A DNA stretch of 64,000 nucleotides from the NCBI RefSeq assembly GCF_007164525.1, contig NZ_AP019791.1, positions 1,847,501 through 1,911,500 of the forward strand, given 5' to 3'. Each line of letters begins with the position of its first letter. The stretch's first letter is position 1. Shown here in pieces: positions 61,274 through 64,000 of this stretch. The position numbers were made by a program, and so were the translations under genes. The notes below the pieces were generated by a model. That model saw only the letters and a list, made by a program, of their open reading frames with translations. It ran no database searches and was not told where the DNA came from. Source of the DNA: Rubrobacter xylanophilus (GTDB lineage Bacteria > Actinomycetota > Rubrobacteria > Rubrobacterales > Rubrobacteraceae).

Positions 61274-62063
61274 CGTCGCTCACCCGCAGTTGCCCGGAGA
61301 GAACGGAGGGATCGGCGGCGAACGCCGCCAGGGCGTCGAGCAGCCGCCCCTCGAAGGTCCCGGGCCCCCCGGAGGTGCGGGCGGCTTCTTCGCCGGCGCA
61401 CCCGAAGTACGCCAGGGCGTGGGCGACCGTCTCCGGGTCGGCCGAGCCGGCCGCGGCGGCGAAGCAGCCGATCACGGCCGTCGAGGCGCACCCGCTGCCC
61501 ACCACCCGTCCGAGCAGCGGGTGCCCGTTCTCCACCGCCAGCGCCCTCCCTCCGCCGCAGACGTGGTCCACAGGTCCGGTCGCGGCGACGGTGACGCCGA
61601 GGGAGGCGGCCGCCTCGCGGGCGGCCGCCCCGGCGTCTCCGCCGATGCTCTCCACCCCGCGCACCTCGGCGGAGAGGCCGGCCAGCGTGGCGATCTCCCC
61701 GGCGTTCCCGCAGACGGCGGAGACCTCCAGCTCCGAGAGCAGCCGCTCGGCAGCCAGGGTGCGCATCCGCGTCGCCCCCGCCCCTACCGGGTCCAGGATC
61801 ACCGGTATCCCCCGCTCGTTGGCGCTCTTCCCGGCCGCCAGCATGGACTCCACCTGGCGCTCGTCGAGCGTTCCGATGTTGAGCACCAGCGCCCCGGCGG
61901 CCCCGGACATCTCGGCGACCTCCTCGCGGGCGTGGGCCATCACCGGCAGGGCCCCGGTGCACAGGGTGGCGTTGGCCACCAGGCCGACGGAGACGTAGTT
62001 GGTGATGTGGTGGACGAGCGGCCTCCGCTCCCCGAGCCTCCGCAGGGCCTCCGCGGCCCTCAC
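61266..62063 (-). CDS. thiM: Hydroxyethylthiazole kinase
   Basis: 265 residues. Ribokinase-like fold: VHHITNYVSVGLVANATLC, ILDPVGAGATRMR, GNAGEIATLAGL and the catalytic GSGCASTAVIG. Phosphorylates salvaged thiazole alcohol. Start overlaps the ThiD stop (GTGA). Confidence 0.93.
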   Translation of the reverse strand: MRAAEALRRLGERRPLVHHITNYVSVGLVANATLCTGALPVMAHAREEVAEMSGAAGALVLNIGTLDERQVESMLAAGKSANERGIPVILDPVGAGATRMRTLAAERLLSELEVSAVCGNAGEIATLAGLSAEVRGVESIGGDAGAAAREAAASLGVTVAATGPVDHVCGGGRALAVENGHPLLGRVVGSGCASTAVIGCFAAAAGSADPETVAHALAYFGCAGEEAARTSGGPGTFEGRLLDALAAFAADPSVLSGQLRVSDVG

Positions 62064-62854
62064 GCCCCCACCCTCTCCAGCACGGCCCCCAGCGCGTGCA
62101 CCGGGCCGGCCCCGCTCCCGATCTCGCCCAGCCCGTGGCGCACCGCCTCGGAGGCCACCAGCCGCGCCCGGCGCGCCGCCTCCTCCAGACCGAACCCCCG
62201 CGCCAGGAAGCTGGCGAGCGCCGCCGAGTGGGTGCAGCCCGCCCCGTGGGTGTTCTCCGAGTCGTAGGTGGGTCCCTCTATCTCCAGGAAGCGCTCCCCG
62301 TCGTAGAGGATGTCCGCCCCCGACGTCGTGTGCCCCCCGGTGACGATGACCGCCCGGGGGCCGAAGGAATGCAGCTCCCTGGCCGCCTCCCGGATGCGGT
62401 CCTCGTCCACCTCCGCATCAAGCAGCGCGAACGCCTCGTTTACGTTCGGGGTTATGGCGGTGGCGAGCGGGAAGAGCTCCCGTTTGTAGGTCTCGACCGC
62501 GTCGTCCTCGAGCAGCTTCGCCCCGCTCTCGGCGACCATCACCGGGTCAACCACCAGCTTCGGGATCCCGAGTCGCCGCACCGCCCCGGCGACGGCGGAG
62601 ATGATCTCCGCGTTGAACAACATCCCGGTCTTGGCGGCGTCCACCCCGATGTCCTCGGCCACGGCCTCCATCTGCTCCACGGCCACCCGGGGCGGGAAGG
62701 GGAAGATGCTCCTCACCCCGACGGTGTTCTGGGCGGTTATGGCCACCAGGGCGGTGGTCCCGTAGACCCCGCAGCGCAGGAAAGCCTTGAGGTCGGCCTG
62801 GATGCCGGCCCCCGCTCCGGAGTCGCTGGTCGCCACGCTCATCACCCGCTTCAC
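62060..62854 (-). CDS. thiD: Hydroxymethylpyrimidine (phosphate) kinase
   Basis: 264 residues. ATSDSGAGAGIQADLKAF, AAKTGMLFN, VDPVMVAESGAKLL, TPNVNEAFALL, ENTHGAGCTHSAAL. Two-step kinase for HMP. GTG start 9 bases after ggagg. Separated from ThiT by 131 bases without another gene; no strong terminator is seen there, so it may share the riboswitch transcript. Confidence 0.92.
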   Translation of the reverse strand: MKRVMSVATSDSGAGAGIQADLKAFLRCGVYGTTALVAITAQNTVGVRSIFPFPPRVAVEQMEAVAEDIGVDAAKTGMLFNAEIISAVAGAVRRLGIPKLVVDPVMVAESGAKLLEDDAVETYKRELFPLATAITPNVNEAFALLDAEVDEDRIREAARELHSFGPRAVIVTGGHTTSGADILYDGERFLEIEGPTYDSENTHGAGCTHSAALASFLARGFGLEEAARRARLVASEAVRHGLGEIGSGAGPVHALGAVLERVGA

Positions 62855-62985
62855 CTGATTCCACCTCCGTTTTTCTCCGGTCCCTTCAGTACCGTTCTCC
62901 TGTCGGGAGGCTCAATAAAGATCCCCCGCACCCCTTGAACCAGAGGTGCCGCTCTGGAAGTTCTGCGACCCCAACGGTTTCTCCT

Positions 62986-63525
62986 CTAGACGAACCCGGG
63001 GCGCCCGCCCCGCCCGACACCCTCCAGCGCCCGCAGCAGGGCCAAGACGAGGACCAGAGCCACGATCATGCTCGGCGCCAGGTAGGCGGCGTTGTACGCC
63101 GCAGAGTAGAAGTATGGGTTCCAGCCTTCCGGGGCGTAGGAGGCGAAGAAGGCGACCCCCGAGATGAAGTGGCACACAAAACGGGTAAGGACGGCAGCGA
63201 CCGTGCCGGCGACCGCCCCGCGCGCGGTGGGTGCGAAGAACCCCGCAACCCCGAGCGCCCCGAAGGCCAGCGGGTAGTCGAAGAGAAGCTGCACCGGATG
63301 CACCACGTACGGTTCGACCGCCAGGTCCAGCAGGCCGTAGACCGCCCCCGCGACCATCCCCACCCAGGGACCCCGGCGCAGCGCCAGGAGGATCAAGGGG
63401 ATCATCTCCAGCGAGATGGAGCCCCCGAACGGCATCTGGAAGACTTTTATCAGGCCCAGAACGAAGGCCAGGGCCACAGCCAGCCCCGCCTCGGCCAGCA
63501 CCCGGACGTCCCTGAAAGCACCCAC
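62986..63525 (-). CDS. thiT: Thiamine ECF transporter substrate-binding component ThiT
   Basis: 179 residues from a GTG 11 bases after ggaagg; an upstream ATG lies inside the riboswitch and is not used. Six helices. Family blocks VFQMPFGGSISLEMIPLILL and EPYVVHPVQLLFDYPLAFG hold the thiamine-binding loop and site. Imports thiamine with a shared ECF motor, absent from this window. Controlled by the TPP riboswitch upstream. Confidence 0.9.
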   Translation of the reverse strand: MGAFRDVRVLAEAGLAVALAFVLGLIKVFQMPFGGSISLEMIPLILLALRRGPWVGMVAGAVYGLLDLAVEPYVVHPVQLLFDYPLAFGALGVAGFFAPTARGAVAGTVAAVLTRFVCHFISGVAFFASYAPEGWNPYFYSAAYNAAYLAPSMIVALVLVLALLRALEGVGRGGRPGFV

Positions 63526-63560
63526 TCGTAGCGCATCCTCCTTCCACCGAGCGGGGATGC

Positions 63561-63595
63561 GCCGGCGAAGCCATCGAGCATCTCCCTGCGCCGGC
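63561..63595 (-). promoter_or_regulatory. Expression platform of the TPP riboswitch
   Basis: CGCCGGC at 63589-63595 (3' part of the aptamer) is complementary to GCCGGCG at 63561-63567, which would form an alternative hairpin when TPP is absent. The thiT ribosome site at 63537-63543 follows, so control may be on translation or early termination. Confidence 0.4.
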
Positions 63596-63664
63596 ATTAC
63601 CCGGATCAGGTTCAACGGGTCGGCACCAACACGGCGCCCTCTCAGCCTCGCGGCTCCCCGGTCT
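63581..63664 (-). promoter_or_regulatory. TPP riboswitch (THI element) of thiT
   Basis: On the minus strand the conserved core is present: CTGAGAGGG (P3/J region, from 63646), then AACCTGATCCGGGTAAT (from 63613 to about 63597) and GCGCAGGGA. This is the standard aptamer with the variable P3 arm. It lies directly upstream of thiT and should lower its expression when TPP is high. Confidence 0.92.
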
Positions 63665-63686
63665 ACTCTTCCCTTGCCCCCAGAGC

Positions 63687-64000
63687 TTACCCCGGTCCCC
63701 GATCCCCCGCAACCCAGAGCAGCCCGAGGACCGAAGCGGCGTCCGTGATGCCGCCGGAGAGCGCCAGCCCGAGCGCCTCCCCCAGCGGCACCCGCACCAC
63801 CTCTATGAACTCCGTCGGTTCGGGATGCGGCCCCCGACCGTCCCGCACCGCCCGGCAGGCGAAAAGATGACACACCTCGGTGCTGCGCCCGGTGCTGGTG
63901 TGTACGGAGACGAGGTGCTCGAGCCCTTCGGCCCGGTAGCCGGTCTCCTCGAAGAGCTCCCGTTCGGCGGCCTCGCGCGGCTCCTCCCCGGCATCGACCG
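63687..64000 (-). CDS. Nudix hydrolase, C-terminal part (5' end outside window)
   Basis: 104 codons visible. The Nudix box is split by the edge, with AGEEPREAAERELFEETGY present, then SVHTSTGRSTEVCHLFACRA and IEVVRVPLGEAL, which resemble ADP-ribose pyrophosphatases. Ends at 63687, just upstream of the riboswitch. Partial sequence prevents a substrate call. Confidence 0.85.
   Translation of the reverse strand, partial: VDAGEEPREAAERELFEETGYRAEGLEHLVSVHTSTGRSTEVCHLFACRAVRDGRGPHPEPTEFIEVVRVPLGEALGLALSGGITDAASVLGLLWVAGDRGPG

Overview
The window is very GC-rich, densely packed bacterial DNA whose gene families (split class I fumarase, NrfD-type formate dehydrogenase, MoxR/DUF58/TgpA trio, frequent GTG and TTG starts, many ATGA/GTGA overlaps, leaderless promoters) fit an actinobacterium. 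Rubrobacter, a thermophilic and radiation-resistant lineage, is my best guess, but it is inferred from content and not tested by any search. I found no rRNA, tRNA, CRISPR array, insertion sequence or phage gene, and no gap between genes longer than about 250 bases. Layout: 1-8319 is a plus-strand metabolic operon: end of an MFS carrier, universal stress protein, a homologue of the Anabaena sensory rhodopsin transducer, a ThDP enzyme of the pyruvate oxidase type, an enolase-superfamily enzyme, a fused FAD/Fe-S 2-hydroxyacid oxidoreductase and a PPC-domain protein. An acetate-type carrier follows. 9240-14785 is a formate dehydrogenase operon whose catalytic subunit has an in-frame UGA and a SECIS-like hairpin, so it is a selenoprotein. 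14831-17150 holds a CoA-transferase and acyl-CoA dehydrogenase pair. 17335-25634 is a nitrogen and ureide catabolic region: asparaginase divergent from a PuuE-like deacetylase, a small CxxC protein, a COG0523 metal GTPase, an M20 amidohydrolase, a hydantoinase, an isochorismatase-fold amidase, then two-subunit fumarase. 25638-32333 carries an AI-2E family transporter, an SDR/VKOR-like/SPW/GH15 cluster, and an aldo-keto reductase with an AhpD-like protein. 32528-43499 holds a Yip1-like protein, an ABC exporter pair, NAD synthetase, a frameshifted small gene built around a perfect 21-bp inverted repeat, a Nudix hydrolase, a hydroxyacid dehydrogenase, a frameshifted CNNM/CorC gene, an ABC exporter coupled to a 23-residue membrane peptide, a degenerate receiver protein and an ADP-ribose pyrophosphatase. 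43550-52243 has IscA/ErpA, the TgpA-DUF58-MoxR operon, an HNH nuclease, ferritin and a DgcA/DgcN pair for D-glutamate. 52378-57135 is signalling: a PhoP/PhoR-like pair behind a probable PHO box, and a GAF-PAS-GGDEF-EAL protein. 57376-63686 is thiamine salvage: TenA on the plus strand, and on the minus strand ThiT behind a TPP riboswitch, then ThiD, ThiM, ThiW, ThiE, a tandem-Nudix protein, ThiL and ChaB. A partial Nudix gene enters from the right edge. How it works together: the left half feeds organic acids, formate and nitrogen compounds into central metabolism and the respiratory chain. The right half handles cofactors (NAD, thiamine, Fe-S), envelope functions and signalling. The items most worth a second look are the selenoprotein, the orphan rhodopsin-transducer homologue, the CxxC protein beside the metal GTPase, the tandem-Nudix protein inside the thiamine operon, the hairpin-centred frameshift and the repeated leaderless promoter design.
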